Shown here one piece after another: positions 24,519 to 34,023 of a stretch of DNA of 64,000 nucleotides. The notes under the pieces were generated by a model, which was not told the origin of the DNA, did no database searches, and saw only the letters and a list, made by a program, of their open reading frames with translations. A program made the position numbers and the translations under genes. Each line of letters opens with the position of its first letter. Position 1 is the first letter of the stretch. The DNA comes from Rhizobium phaseoli (lineage in GTDB: Bacteria; Pseudomonadota; Alphaproteobacteria; Rhizobiales; Rhizobiaceae). The stretch is from contig NZ_ML133565.1 in the NCBI RefSeq assembly GCF_003985125.1, forward strand, positions 372,001-436,000, read 5' to 3'.

Positions 24519-25739
24519 ATGAAGGTTCTGAAGAAAACGCTTTTGCTCGCCGCAATCGGCGGCAGCCTCTTTGCCACAACAGCATCGGCCGAGCAGATTA
24601 ACCTGACCTGGCAGATGTGGACCGGCTCGGATGCTGACACCAAGGGCTGGCAGCACCTGGCCGACATGGTGACCGCCAAATATCCCGATATCAAGGTAAC
24701 GCTGACGACGACCGGCTGGGTCGACTACTGGACCCGGCTGCCGGTGCTGGCGGCATCCGGCCAGCTCGCCGACATCGTTTCCATGCAGTCGCTGCGCATG
24801 CCGAATTTCTATTCGCTGCTGGAGCCGCTGAATGACCGGATCGCCGCCGACAAGTTCGATGTCGGCGCCTTTACGCCCTCGATCATCGGCGGCATGTCCG
24901 TCGACAAGCAGCTCTACGGCCTGCCCTATGACGTCGGTCCATGGGTCATCTATTATAATCAGGACGCGCTCGAAGGGGCCGGTATTCCGCTACCGAAGCC
25001 GGGCTGGACGCTCACCGAATTCACCGATGCCGCCAAGAAGCTGACCAAGGACGGCAAGTACGGCTTCGGCATCACGCCCCAGAACTATTCGGTGCTGGCC
25101 TCGGCCTGGGGCGATAAATATCTCAACGATTCAGGAGAGCTTGACCTTACCAATCCGAGCGCGATGTCGGCAGCCGACAGGGTGATCGGCTTTGCCGCCA
25201 AGGACAAGGTCGCGCCGCTGGCACCGTCGAGCGCCGATGCCGGCACGGTGATCCAGGGCCGGTTCTATTCGGGCAATGTCGCCATGTATGTCGACGGCCC
25301 GTGGTCGATCATCGGCATGAAGGACAAAGTCAAGTTCAAGGTTGGTTCTGCCACACTCCCGCGCGCAGATGGGGAGCTTACGGCCGTCACGGCGGGCTCG
25401 GGTTTCGGCATCGCCACCACGAGCAAGAATAAGGATGCGGCCTGGAAGGCGATCCAGGTGCTGACCAGTCCGGAAGCATTGCAATATCTCGCCGAACAGG
25501 GCCGCGCGCTGCCGGCACGAACGGCCTCGCAATCCTCCTGGTACAAGGTGGCGGCCAAGGACATCACCAATGGCGGCGAGGCGATCGACTATTCCCTGGC
25601 GCATTCCATCCCCTATGTGATCACCAACAACTGGGCGGCGGTGGAAAACCTGTTCAACCAGTATTTCCCGCCGGCCTTCGCCGGCAGCACCGACGCCAAG
25701 CAGACGATGGAGACCATCCAGAGCCTCGCGCAGCAATAG
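24519..25739 (+). CDS. Sugar-binding protein of ABC transporter (fucoside locus)
   Basis: This 406-residue family 1 solute-binding protein has a signal peptide ending near TASAEQINL (about residue 24). The mature region includes LTWQMWTGSDADTKGW, GQLADIVSMQSLRMPNFYSL and GLPYDVGPWVIYYNQDALEGAG in separate blocks. It presumably delivers a fucosylated oligosaccharide to the permeases downstream, given the GH29 gene 49 bases upstream. ATG 24519 has GGAGGGAGGAG upstream. Confidence 0.92.
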   Translation: MKVLKKTLLLAAIGGSLFATTASAEQINLTWQMWTGSDADTKGWQHLADMVTAKYPDIKVTLTTTGWVDYWTRLPVLAASGQLADIVSMQSLRMPNFYSLLEPLNDRIAADKFDVGAFTPSIIGGMSVDKQLYGLPYDVGPWVIYYNQDALEGAGIPLPKPGWTLTEFTDAAKKLTKDGKYGFGITPQNYSVLASAWGDKYLNDSGELDLTNPSAMSAADRVIGFAAKDKVAPLAPSSADAGTVIQGRFYSGNVAMYVDGPWSIIGMKDKVKFKVGSATLPRADGELTAVTAGSGFGIATTSKNKDAAWKAIQVLTSPEALQYLAEQGRALPARTASQSSWYKVAAKDITNGGEAIDYSLAHSIPYVITNNWAAVENLFNQYFPPAFAGSTDAKQTMETIQSLAQQ

Positions 25740-25806
25740 AGCCCGTGCGCCCGAAGGAATGCGCATGCGCCCGCCGTGGCAGGAATTGCCGCGCATGGAG
25801 GAAGAC

Positions 25807-26733
25807 ATGTCGGAAAGCGCCGTTGCCGAAATCACCCTGCAGTCCGGTCAGCCCCGGCGCTTCCTCAAGCCGGAGACGCAGACGGCCATGCTGTTCCTGT
25901 TGCCGAGCTTCCTCGGCTTCATGATCTTCATGGCCCTGCCGATCCTGGCGTCGCTGGCGCTCTCCTTCACCAACTGGCAGCTGATTTCGACGCCGGCCTT
26001 TGTCGGCTTCCAGAATTACATCAAGCTCTTCACCGTCGATCCCGCCTTCTACACCATATTGAGAAACACGCTGTTTTTTGCCGTCGAATATCTGGCGGTG
26101 AACATCATCGTCTCGCTGACGCTGGCGGTGTGGATATCGAGCCTCAAGCGCGGCAAGGCGATCTTCCGGGTGATCTTCTTCCTGCCAACCTTCACCCCGA
26201 CGATCGCGGCCTCCGTGGTGTGGCTGCTGATCTTCACGCCGGACGGGCTCGCCGACAGCATCATCCGGTCGCTCGGCCTCGGCGTGCCGAATTTCCTGCT
26301 GAGCTCCAGCTGGGCGATGCAGGCAGTCGTGCTCGTGACGCTCTGGGCGAATGTCGGCTACAACGTCGTGATGTTCAACGCCGCGCTCGATCTGGTGCCG
26401 AAGCACTATCTCGAGGCGGCAATGATCGATGGGGCGGGTCCCTGGCGGCGCTTCTGGCGCATCCGCCTGCCGCTCATCTCGCCGACGGTGTTCTTCGCCA
26501 CCGTCATGACCGCCATCACGTCGCTGCAGGTCTTCGACGAAATCTTTGCGATGACCCGCGGGGGACCGGGGTCGGCAACCGCCACGCTCGGCTTTGCCAT
26601 CTATCAGAAGGGCTTCACCAACTTCCAGATGGGTTATGCCTCAGCGCTGGCCTGGGTGATGTTCGTGATGATCATGGCGCTTACCATTCTGCAGTTCCAC
26701 ATGCAGCGCAAATGGGTGCATTATGACGATTGA
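25807..26733 (+). CDS. Sugar ABC transporter permease, MalF type (fucoside locus)
   Basis: This 308-residue inner-membrane permease has its first helix at TAMLFLLPSFLGFMIFMALP and the docking EAA loop LEAAMIDGAGPWRRFWRIRLPLISP. ATG 25807 is chosen because GGAGGAAG precedes it; in-frame ATGs at 25759, 25765 and 25795 lack such a site. Its 3' end overlaps the next permease by 11 bases. Confidence 0.92.
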   Translation: MSESAVAEITLQSGQPRRFLKPETQTAMLFLLPSFLGFMIFMALPILASLALSFTNWQLISTPAFVGFQNYIKLFTVDPAFYTILRNTLFFAVEYLAVNIIVSLTLAVWISSLKRGKAIFRVIFFLPTFTPTIAASVVWLLIFTPDGLADSIIRSLGLGVPNFLLSSSWAMQAVVLVTLWANVGYNVVMFNAALDLVPKHYLEAAMIDGAGPWRRFWRIRLPLISPTVFFATVMTAITSLQVFDEIFAMTRGGPGSATATLGFAIYQKGFTNFQMGYASALAWVMFVMIMALTILQFHMQRKWVHYDD

Positions 26734-27607
26734 GCCGATCTGGCGGCATCCGCATTCCGTCTCTGCAGGCCGGCGCCGCCTCCTGCGGCGCATCGGCATC
26801 TTCGTCAGCTATACCGGCCTTTCGCTGGTCGCGCTGCTGTTTCTCTTTCCCTTCTTCTGGATGGTGTCGAATGCGGTGCGCTCCAATACCGAAGTGCTGG
26901 CCGTGCCTGTCCGCATCCTGCCCGAGGAATATCATTGGGACACTTTCATCGAGGCGCTGGTTTCGCTGCCCTTCGGCACCTTCCTGTTGAATTCATTCAT
27001 CGTCGCCTGCAGCGTGACCGCGATCGTGATCGTGGTCTCCTGCCTTTCCGCCTACGCCTTCGCCCGGCTCAGGTTTCCCGGCCGCGAGGGGCTGCTGCTC
27101 ACCTATCTCAGCACGCTGATGATCCCGCAGGTGATGCTGGTCATCCCGCTCTTCCTCGTCGTCAGCAAGCTCGGCTGGATCAATACCTATCACGGCATGA
27201 TCCTGCCGGTCGCCTTCTCGTCTTTCGGCACCTTCCTGCTGCGCCAGTTCATCCTCGGCATTCCCAAGGATCTCGACGAGGCGGCGATGATGGACGGGGC
27301 CTCGCGCGTGCGCATCCTGGTCACCGTCATCGTGCCGCTTGCCATGCCGGCCATCGGCCTTCTGTCGCTCTTCACCTTCATCGCCCAGTGGAAGAGCTTT
27401 CTCTGGCCGCTGATCGCCACCAGCGGTCTCGACAAGGCGACACTGCCGCTCGGGCTCACCCTGTTCCAGACGCAGCAGGGCACGGCCTGGAACTACATCA
27501 TGGCGGGCGCGACGATCTCCATGCTGCCCGGCGTCGTGCTCGCCATCGTGCTGCAGCGGGTGATCTACCGCGGCATCACCGTCAGCTCCGGCTTCGGCGG
27601 AAGATAA
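26723..27607 (+). CDS. Carbohydrate ABC transporter permease, MalG type (fucoside locus)
   Basis: This 294-residue permease partners 25807-26733. Helices include LSLVALLFLFPFFWMVSNAV, and the EAA loop is DLDEAAMMDGASRVRILVTVIVPLAMPAI. No ATPase gene follows: the next gene is an unrelated ribose-type binding protein after a 199-base gap with a long hairpin. The transporter must therefore borrow a MalK/UgpC-type ATPase from elsewhere (candidates at 8007-9116 and 39007-40113). Confidence 0.92.
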   Translation: MTIEPIWRHPHSVSAGRRRLLRRIGIFVSYTGLSLVALLFLFPFFWMVSNAVRSNTEVLAVPVRILPEEYHWDTFIEALVSLPFGTFLLNSFIVACSVTAIVIVVSCLSAYAFARLRFPGREGLLLTYLSTLMIPQVMLVIPLFLVVSKLGWINTYHGMILPVAFSSFGTFLLRQFILGIPKDLDEAAMMDGASRVRILVTVIVPLAMPAIGLLSLFTFIAQWKSFLWPLIATSGLDKATLPLGLTLFQTQQGTAWNYIMAGATISMLPGVVLAIVLQRVIYRGITVSSGFGGR

Positions 27608-27621
27608 TTTCAGTTAAACAA

Positions 27622-27666
27622 AGACTTGAAGGCGTCACATCAAGTTCGTCTCGATGTCCTTCAAGT
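27622..27666. terminator. Long inverted repeat after the fucoside operon
   Basis: GACTTGAAGG (27622-27631) pairs perfectly with CCTTCAAGTC (27657-27666). An inner ACATC/GATGT pair extends the hairpin. There is no T-tract. It is probably a terminator or message-end stabiliser for the fucoside operon. The rest of the 27608-27806 gap holds only AT-rich sequence, with an inverted-repeat-like remnant near 27705-27750. Confidence 0.5.
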
Positions 27667-27806
27667 CCGACCGAATGCCGCCGAAGAACGTGCTTCTGAC
27701 GCCGCTAGAGCTTTTCCGCGCGCTTAACTTTCGCTTCACGTCGAAAAGTAAAATTTAACCAAGATTTGAAATAACGCGTTCACATCCGAATCGCGCAGGG
27801 GAATTC

Positions 27807-28736
27807 ATGAAAACCGCCACGCTTGCATCCATCGCCTTGGCGATATCGATCTCTGTCGCCAATGCGCAGACGATCGGGGTTTCGATGACCAATCTCGACA
27901 AGTTCAGGCAGATGCTTGTGAACGGCGTCGTCTCGCACGGGAAGACAATATCGGGCCTCAAGCTGGTCACCGCGAATGCCGATGGCGACAATGAGCTGCA
28001 GAAGAAACAGGTTCAGCAGTTCGTCGCCGACAAGGTCGATGCCATTATCGTGATGCTGTCTGATGGCGATGTCGGGCCGCAAATGACCAAGATCGCAGCG
28101 GATGCCGGCATTCCGCTGATCTACATCAACACCACGCCCTCCAATCTCTCGGACTTGCCGGACAATCAGGTTGTTGTCGCCTCCGATGAGAAAGACTCCG
28201 GTACGCTGGAGACGAAGCAGGTATGCTCTCTCCTCAAGGGCAGGGGCCGCGTCGTCGTGCTGATGGGCGAGGTCTTCCATGTGGCAGCCCGCACCCGCAC
28301 CCAGGACATCGCCGATGTCATCGCGACGCCGGAATGCAAAGGTCTTGAGATTGTCGAGCAGCAAGCGGCCTATTGGTCGCGCGATTATGCCGATCAGCAG
28401 ATGCAGGAATGGCTGGCGGCCGGCGTCAAGTTCGACGCCGTTATCGCCAACAATGACGAGATGGCGCTCGGCGCGATCCGCGCCATGAAGAAGGCCGGCA
28501 TGCCGATGAAGGATGTCGTCGTCGCCGGGGTCGACGCGACCGACGATGCGCTAGCCGCGATGGTGGCTGGCGATCTCGACGTGACCATTCTCCAGAGCGC
28601 CGTCGGGCAGGGCGCGGCTGCGGTCGATGCTGCCATGAAGCTCATCAACAAGGAGAAGGTGCCGCGCGAAAACAACGTTCCCTTCGAACTCGTCACCCCT
28701 GAGAACATTGCCCAATACCTGCCGAAGAGCCAGTGA
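27807..28736 (+). CDS. Periplasmic sugar-binding protein, ribose (RbsB) type
   Basis: This 309-residue type 1 periplasmic binding protein (Peripla_BP_4) has a signal peptide ending near [10 protein letters not shown]. Binding-fold blocks are [47 protein letters not shown] and [16 protein letters not shown]. No permease or ATPase lies nearby. Instead a chemoreceptor gene starts 14 bases downstream, so this protein may act as a ligand-loaded sensor for chemotaxis, as known for RbsB/MglB with Trg in enterobacteria. That coupling is inference from the gene order. Confidence 0.9.
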   Translation: MKTATLASIALAISISVANAQTIGVSMTNLDKFRQMLVNGVVSHGKTISGLKLVTANADGDNELQKKQVQQFVADKVDAIIVMLSDGDVGPQMTKIAADAGIPLIYINTTPSNLSDLPDNQVVVASDEKDSGTLETKQVCSLLKGRGRVVVLMGEVFHVAARTRTQDIADVIATPECKGLEIVEQQAAYWSRDYADQQMQEWLAAGVKFDAVIANNDEMALGAIRAMKKAGMPMKDVVVAGVDATDDALAAMVAGDLDVTILQSAVGQGAAAVDAAMKLINKEKVPRENNVPFELVTPENIAQYLPKSQ

Positions 28737-28749
28737 GCATAAGAGGCCT

Positions 28750-30897
28750 ATGATGTTGCATTTCTGGAATAAATTCGGCATTCGCGCGCAGATCACCGCA
28801 GGTTTCGTGCCATTGATCCTGCTGATGAGCCTGCTGACCGTCAGCACGATCTCGGGCATGAACGGGCTCGCCGCCATCTTCGCTTCCTATCGCGCCACGG
28901 CCGGCCAGAGCCTCGCCATCTCGGATTACAGCGAGCAGCTGCACGAGATCCAGATGTCGGCCGAAGCCTTCCGCTCCACGCCGACGCAGGCTGTCGTCGA
29001 CAGTTTCCGCGCCGGCGTGAAGGCCTTCGAGGCCGACGATCCGCGGTTTGCCGGCAACAAGGACCTGCAGTCGGGCCTGGCGACGATCCGCCAGGATATT
29101 GCCGCCTATGGCAAGGCCTTCGAACAGATCGTCGCCCTTCAGGCCCGCCGCGACCTGCTGATCTCCAAGGTTACCGAATTCGGCCCCTGGACCAGCATCG
29201 CGCTCAACGATGTCATGCGCAGTGCCTGGCGCCAGAGCGACGTCGCCCAGCTGCATATGACGGCGGCGACGCTGGAGGCCCTGAACCGCAGCCTCTATTT
29301 CTCTGAACGCTTCGTGCATTCCGAGGATTTTACCGCCTATGATACGGCCCAGGCGGCGCTTGCCGAAGCGGTGACACTCAATGAGACTGCCGCCAAGGCG
29401 GCGAAGGACGAGCTGCAGAAGAAGCGCCTGATGGGCGCCGGCCAGCTCATGCAGAACTATACCGCCCGTCTAGGCGACATGAAGGAGGTGCTGCAGGCTT
29501 CCGGCAATATCCGTCAGACGCAGCTCGGTGTGCTCGCGCCGAAAATATCGGGCGAGTTCAAGGATTTGCAGGCGACGGTGACCGGCGCCCAGACGAATCT
29601 CGACGGCTCGGTTGAAGCCATGGTTTCCTCCGCGACCAGCACGACGCTGGTCATCAGCGGCCTGCTGATCGTCATCGGCCTCGTGCTCTCCTATTTCGTC
29701 GGCCGGCTGATTTCCTCGGCGGTGCGCGGGATGGCGCAGTCCATGGAACAGCTTGCTCGCGGCGAGGAAGGGATTTCGATCACCGGCGTCGAGCACCGCC
29801 ACGAACTCGGCGCCATGGCGCGTTCGCTGAAGGTTTTCCAGGAGACCGGCCGCGCCAAGCTGATCGCCGAGGCCAATGCCGAACGTGCGCGTCTCGCCGC
29901 CGAAGAAGAGCGGCTGCGCCAGGAAGCCGAGCGGCTTGCCGACGCGCAGGTCATGGAACATGCCTTCCGGCAGATCTCGCTCGGTCTCGATGCGCTCTCG
30001 AAGGGCGACCTCTCCGTGCGCGTCGGTGAAGTCGACCATCGCTATGTCAGGATCCGCGATCACTTCAACAGCTCGGTCGCAAGCCTCGAAGAAGCGATCG
30101 ACTCCGTCATCCGCGCGGTCACGACCATCCGCTCCGGCCTTGCGGAAATCTCCACCGCCTCCAACGATCTCGCCCGCCGCACCGAGCAGCAGGCGGCTTC
30201 GCTGGAGGAAACCGTCGCGGCGCTGGGCGATGTCACCCGCGGCGTCAACGGAACGGCGGAGGGCGCCAGCCGCGCCCAGGCTGTGGTGGCCACGGCCCGC
30301 ACCAATGCCGAAAAGGGCGGCGAGATCGTCTCGCGCGCCATCGCCGCGATGACGGAAATCCAGAACTCCTCGTCCAAGATTGGTAACATCATCAGCGTCA
30401 TCGACGAGATCGCTTTCCAGACCAACCTGCTGGCGCTGAACGCTGGTGTCGAGGCGGCGCGTGCCGGCGAGGCCGGCAAGGGTTTTGCCGTCGTGGCCCA
30501 GGAAGTCCGCGAACTCGCCCAGCGTTCCGCCAATGCGGCACGGGAGATCAAGGAACTGATCTCCACCTCCTCGGCACAGGTCAAGACCGGCGTCGAGCTG
30601 GTGGGTGAATCCGGCCTCTCGCTCGAACAGATCGTCGAGCAGGTCACGGCCATGAACGCGACCGTCGCCGAGATCGCCATCGCCGCCCGCGAGCAGGCGA
30701 CCAGCCTGCGCGAGGTCTCGGCCGCCGGCGACCAGATGGACAAGGTCACGCAGCAGAACGCCGCGATGGTCGAGGAAACCACGGCCGCCGCCCAGAGCCT
30801 GACCCAGGAAACCGAGAGCCTCGCCGAGCTGCTGCGCCGCTTCAAGACGGGCAACGGCCTGGCATCGGACCAGCGATACTACGCGATGGCGTCGTAA
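28750..30897 (+). CDS. Methyl-accepting chemotaxis protein
   Basis: This 715-residue chemoreceptor has TM1 at about 13-35, a periplasmic helical sensor domain of about 260 residues, TM2 at about 298-318 and HAMP at about 319-372. A second HAMP-like segment ([20 protein letters not shown]) precedes the cytoplasmic signalling domain. The conserved hairpin tip is present: [17 protein letters not shown] and [17 protein letters not shown]. The C-terminus ends YYAMAS, with no CheR-binding pentapeptide. Adjacent ATGs at 28750 and 28753 are possible starts; AGAGG is better spaced for the second. Its neighbour upstream, an orphan binding protein, suggests indirect ligand sensing. Confidence 0.93.
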   Translation: MMLHFWNKFGIRAQITAGFVPLILLMSLLTVSTISGMNGLAAIFASYRATAGQSLAISDYSEQLHEIQMSAEAFRSTPTQAVVDSFRAGVKAFEADDPRFAGNKDLQSGLATIRQDIAAYGKAFEQIVALQARRDLLISKVTEFGPWTSIALNDVMRSAWRQSDVAQLHMTAATLEALNRSLYFSERFVHSEDFTAYDTAQAALAEAVTLNETAAKAAKDELQKKRLMGAGQLMQNYTARLGDMKEVLQASGNIRQTQLGVLAPKISGEFKDLQATVTGAQTNLDGSVEAMVSSATSTTLVISGLLIVIGLVLSYFVGRLISSAVRGMAQSMEQLARGEEGISITGVEHRHELGAMARSLKVFQETGRAKLIAEANAERARLAAEEERLRQEAERLADAQVMEHAFRQISLGLDALSKGDLSVRVGEVDHRYVRIRDHFNSSVASLEEAIDSVIRAVTTIRSGLAEISTASNDLARRTEQQAASLEETVAALGDVTRGVNGTAEGASRAQAVVATARTNAEKGGEIVSRAIAAMTEIQNSSSKIGNIISVIDEIAFQTNLLALNAGVEAARAGEAGKGFAVVAQEVRELAQRSANAAREIKELISTSSAQVKTGVELVGESGLSLEQIVEQVTAMNATVAEIAIAAREQATSLREVSAAGDQMDKVTQQNAAMVEETTAAAQSLTQETESLAELLRRFKTGNGLASDQRYYAMAS

Positions 30898-30926
30898 CGT
30901 CCTGCTAACGCAGCCAAGAGAACGCT

Positions 30927-30945
30927 GCCGCCTTCAAAGGGCGGC
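30927..30945. terminator. Hairpin between convergent chemoreceptor and DUF3422 genes
   Basis: GCCGCC (30927-30932) pairs with GGCGGC (30940-30945) over a 7-base loop between two converging genes. It has no T-tract, so this is a modest terminator candidate. Confidence 0.4.
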
Positions 30946-30952
30946 GGTCGCG

Positions 30953-32215
30953 TCAATGGCCTCCGGCCGCCGGATTGTGCGGCGCGCCGGCGATGCTTCG
31001 GCGAACGTGGCGGACCGCCGTCCAGACGGCGAAGAGAACCAACGGGATGGCTCCGAGAACGGCGAGTTTCGTCACGTGCGGATCGACACCCAAGGCGGAG
31101 ATGCTTTCGAGGCAGATCTTCGCCAAGCCGATAGTATAGTAGGTGATGGCGATGACGGAGAAGCCTTCGACCGCCTGCTGGATGTGCACCTGGATGCGCG
31201 CCCGCTCTTCCATTGAGGTCAGCAGTGAGGCGTTCTGATCTTCAAGCTGAACCTGCACGGTGGTTCTGAGGAGGTCTCCGGCCAGGCTGACGCGTTCGGC
31301 CAGTTCGTCGAGGCGCCGTTCTGCCGCATAGACGGAGCGCACAGCCGGTTGGAAGCGCCGGTCGATGAAGGTGCCGAGCCTTTGTCTTTGCTCGACCCGC
31401 TCTTCTCGAAGCTCCGACAGCCTGCTCGCCACGATCTCGGCATAGGCTTTCGTCGCGCCGAAGCGGTGGCGGGCGAGTGCCGAGAAGTTGAGCACATCGG
31501 AGGAGAGCCTCGTCACCTCGGACAGCAGCGCCTTGTCGACTTTGACGGCACTCTGCATGTGGACGATCAGCAGATCGAGGCGCTGGTCAAAGGCGGAAAG
31601 CTTCGACACGGTCTCGCGCGCCATCGGCAACGCCAGTAGCGCCATCATCCGGTATGTCTCGATTTCCAGGAAACGCCGGACCATGCGGCCAGTGCGATAG
31701 GCGTTGAGGTTGCGGTTGAAGAACAGGAATTCGAGGAAGCCGCTGTCGGTCAGTCGAAAGTTCGAATGCACCTCGGCGTCGCCGCCGCCGACCCGCGAAG
31801 CGACATAGTCGAGCTTGGGCTTTTCCAGGATGCGCCCGTCCTTTTCGTCACGGACCAGCACGCGCACGGCGGCGATGACCTTTCCGCCAACCTGGCTGCA
31901 GCAGGCCCGAAAGGCTTCCGGCGGGTTGCTGCCGGGTTCGGCCGATGCCGGCACGACGAAGGTGAGGGTGAGGAACTCGGTATGGGCTTCCCATTTGAGC
32001 CGGCCGTCGCCGACGCGGCCGATGCCGTGGTTTCCCTCGCCGGTCGTGGTGACGTCTTCCAATCCCGGCAGGGAACCGGGCGGCGAAGGAGGGCCACTCT
32101 CGCCGACGATGGCGACGTGCCAGACATCGGTGTCGCCATCGAAGTAGAGCGACGGGCGCGCATGGAGCTCGTTGTGAAGTTCCCTTCGCAGCGGATGCTC
32201 AGAGCCGAGTGGCAT
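30953..32215 (-). CDS. DUF3422 family membrane protein
   Basis: This 420-residue protein matches the proteobacterial DUF3422 family from the N-terminal block HPLRRELHNELHARPSLYFDG to the end. The central part (about 230-330) is a long helical coiled region. Two C-terminal hydrophobic segments (EGFSVIAITYYTIGLAKICLES split, and LAVLGAIPLVLFAVWTAV) anchor it in the inner membrane. Overall layout recalls CorA-like proteins with a cytoplasmic helical funnel, but no GMN motif is present. ATG 32215 is preferred over TTG 32230 because AGGTG lies at good distance. The function is unknown. A TATAAT on the minus strand at 32449-32444 may be its -10. Confidence 0.87.
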   Translation of the reverse strand: MPLGSEHPLRRELHNELHARPSLYFDGDTDVWHVAIVGESGPPSPPGSLPGLEDVTTTGEGNHGIGRVGDGRLKWEAHTEFLTLTFVVPASAEPGSNPPEAFRACCSQVGGKVIAAVRVLVRDEKDGRILEKPKLDYVASRVGGGDAEVHSNFRLTDSGFLEFLFFNRNLNAYRTGRMVRRFLEIETYRMMALLALPMARETVSKLSAFDQRLDLLIVHMQSAVKVDKALLSEVTRLSSDVLNFSALARHRFGATKAYAEIVASRLSELREERVEQRQRLGTFIDRRFQPAVRSVYAAERRLDELAERVSLAGDLLRTTVQVQLEDQNASLLTSMEERARIQVHIQQAVEGFSVIAITYYTIGLAKICLESISALGVDPHVTKLAVLGAIPLVLFAVWTAVRHVRRSIAGAPHNPAAGGH

Positions 32216-32544
32216 GGAGATGCACCTCAATGGGCTGGACTGCCGCCGGTTTGCCGGCTTCAGTAAGTTGAGCCTGACGCCGGCGCGCCGCGCAGGCCGA
32301 AACGCCTATAGCGTCTCGCGAAGTCCGTGTCACGACGCCAAAGAACCATCGGTTCCATCCGCGCCGATCTGCCGCGGCGCAGTTGCACCAGGCCGCCGGC
32401 CGACCTTGCGACAGGAAGGGCCGTTCCGACCATCGCGCTGCGGATTATAGCGGCGTAGACGGGGGCTAAAAAGCGATCAGCCACGGCCTGTTGCGAGGTC
32501 GTGGCTGATGCAGCGCGCAATCTGTGGGAGACAGGCGCGGCCGG
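32216..32544. other. 329-base intergenic region
   Basis: Between the DUF3422 gene and the locus 3 binding protein there is no supported gene. It holds the terminator at 32467-32509 and a TATAAT on the minus strand at 32444-32449 that could be the DUF3422 -10. A small 86-codon frame at 32260-32520 has no family resemblance and spans the terminator. Confidence 0.6.
32467..32509 (-). terminator. Rho-independent terminator of the locus 3 binding-protein gene
   Basis: ATCAGCCACGACC (read on the minus strand from 32509) pairs with GGCCGTGGCTGAT (ending at 32476) over 13 bp with one G-U pair and an 8-base loop. CGC and a run of five T follow at 32472-32468. It stands 36 bases after the binding-protein stop, so that gene forms its own unit. 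Confidence 0.85.
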
Positions 32545-33831
32545 TTACTTGTTGGCGGCGAGCGCCACGTTGACCTTGTCGACGTCCGCGCTCATCGCCT
32601 TGAAGGTGTCTTCGAGGGAAAGTTCGCCGACGATCAGCTGACTCATCCGCTGGACGATGAGCTGATAGATGGCGGACGAGCCCTTGAGGCGTTCGAGGTC
32701 GCGGGCTGCCTTCGGCGCGCTGTTGCGGGCCGCGAGGAAGACGGCCATGGCGTCCTTGGCATTCTGGCTGTCGAGCTTGTACTGCGGATCCTTGATGTCG
32801 GCGCCGGTCAGGATGACGTAGTTTTCGGCGATCTCACGCTGAACCTTTTCGGAACCGAGGAATTCGATGAAGGAGGCCACGGCCTGCGGGTACTTAGTGC
32901 GCTTGAAGCCGACAATCGCGGTACCGCCGGGCATCGCATAGCAACCGGCATCGCCGCAGGGCGCGCTGATCGCCGTCCAGTCGAAGGCGTCGCCGATCTT
33001 CTTCTGGAACGGATTGACCATCCAGTTGCCGGCGAGATAGGTCACGACATTGCCGTTGACGAACTCGTCACCCATGTTCTTGTACTGGGTTCCGCCGGCC
33101 GCACCCCACATTTCCTTCGGGAAAGAGCCGTCCTTCGTCCAGTTGTAGAGATCGGTGATGTAGCGCTTGGCAGCATCGTCGGGGAAGGAGAACTTGCCGT
33201 CCTTCACGTAGTTGGAGCCGTAGGAGAAGGCCGCGCCGGAGAAGCGGTGGCCCGAACGGTCCATCGTGAAGGGGATCTGGGCGCCGGTCGCCTTGGCGAC
33301 GCGTGCCGAGGCTTCGACGATGTCCTTCAGCGTGGCGGTCGGCTTCGGAAGCGGTTCTTTCGCCTGTTCGAACAGCGTCTTGTTGACGAAGGGCAGATTG
33401 AAGGTCTGCGAGGCGACGTAGCCGTTGATCGAATTCGGATCGTTGACGCCGGGGAAACGAAGGGTGTTCAGGCTGTCGCCGTGCAGCTTGGCAAAACCGT
33501 CGGGATCCTTCATCAGCGGCCGCATGTCCAAGTAATAGGGCGCCAGCTGCCAGTCGGTGATCTTGGCGACGTCAGGACCTTCTCCGATGGCAAGCTGCAC
33601 CGGCAGCTGCTTGGCGACGGCATCGTAACCCGACGAGACGAAGTTCACCTTGATGTCGGGATGCGCGGTCTCGAATTCCTTGCTCAGCGCTTCCATCCGC
33701 TCGACATAAGCCTGGTCGTCGTCGGTGAAGAGAAAGGTGATCGTCTGGGTTTCGGCCATGGCCACGCTGGACCAGGCGAAAGAAACGGTGGCCAGCGCCA
33801 GTGCGAAAGCCCCTGAAAGATACGTTTTCAT
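32545..33831 (-). CDS. Sugar-binding protein of ABC transporter (pectin-type locus 3)
   Basis: This 428-residue family 1 solute-binding protein has a signal peptide ending near SVAMAETQTI (about residue 26). Mature blocks are ITFLFTDDDQAYVERMEALSKEF and GPDVAKITDWQLAPYY. It is transcribed alone, divergent from the operon encoding its permeases and ATPase (39007-42162). Of two close ATGs, 33831 is better placed for GGGAGG; the first (33837) almost touches it. A palindrome ATGAAAACATTTTCAT starts 13 bases upstream of the start, so a repressor there would block both transcription and ribosome binding. Confidence 0.9.
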   Translation of the reverse strand: MKTYLSGAFALALATVSFAWSSVAMAETQTITFLFTDDDQAYVERMEALSKEFETAHPDIKVNFVSSGYDAVAKQLPVQLAIGEGPDVAKITDWQLAPYYLDMRPLMKDPDGFAKLHGDSLNTLRFPGVNDPNSINGYVASQTFNLPFVNKTLFEQAKEPLPKPTATLKDIVEASARVAKATGAQIPFTMDRSGHRFSGAAFSYGSNYVKDGKFSFPDDAAKRYITDLYNWTKDGSFPKEMWGAAGGTQYKNMGDEFVNGNVVTYLAGNWMVNPFQKKIGDAFDWTAISAPCGDAGCYAMPGGTAIVGFKRTKYPQAVASFIEFLGSEKVQREIAENYVILTGADIKDPQYKLDSQNAKDAMAVFLAARNSAPKAARDLERLKGSSAIYQLIVQRMSQLIVGELSLEDTFKAMSADVDKVNVALAANK

Positions 33832-33843
33832 TTTCATCCTCCC

Positions 33844-33859
33844 ATGAAAACATTTTCAT
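33844..33859. promoter_or_regulatory. Operator palindrome A of locus 3
   Basis: ATGAAAACATTTTCAT is palindromic except at its central pair. It resembles LacI-family sites (TGAAAA-N2-TTTTCA) and pairs with the perfect copy at 33986-34001, start to start 142 bases apart. Confidence 0.65.
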
Positions 33860-33891
33860 AAATCGCGGCATCAGCCATCGATTAAGGGAAT

Positions 33892-33927
33892 TTCATATAC
33901 TTGACATTCGTTCCGTCAAGCTATTTT
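33892..33927. promoter_or_regulatory. Overlapping divergent promoters of locus 3
   Basis: TTGACA (33901-33906, plus) with TATTTT (33922-33927) and TTGACG (33919-33914, minus) with TATGAA (33897-33892) form two back-to-back promoters whose -35 boxes make the inverted repeat TTGAC/GTCAA at 33901-33919. The spacers are 15 and 16 bases, so strength is uncertain. Confidence 0.4.
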
Positions 33928-33985
33928 CTACACGAATAGCGATGTTTTTGAGCGATTTTCAAAAATCACGCACCCACATAACCTA

Positions 33986-34001
33986 ATGAAAATATTTTCA
34001 T
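33986..34001. promoter_or_regulatory. Operator palindrome B of locus 3
   Basis: ATGAAAATATTTTCAT is a perfect 16-bp palindrome 22 bases upstream of the GTG start of the 840-residue gene. Candidate binders are the LacI (44757-45806) or ROK (42304-43455) regulators at the far end of the locus. Confidence 0.65.
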
Positions 34002-34023
34002 AGGATTGCGGAGGAGGCGATCT

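Noticed and set aside
32260..32520. 86-codon minus-strand frame in the 32.2-32.5 kb gap
   Set aside because: Spans a strong terminator, is Arg-rich and lacks any recognisable feature or ribosome site.
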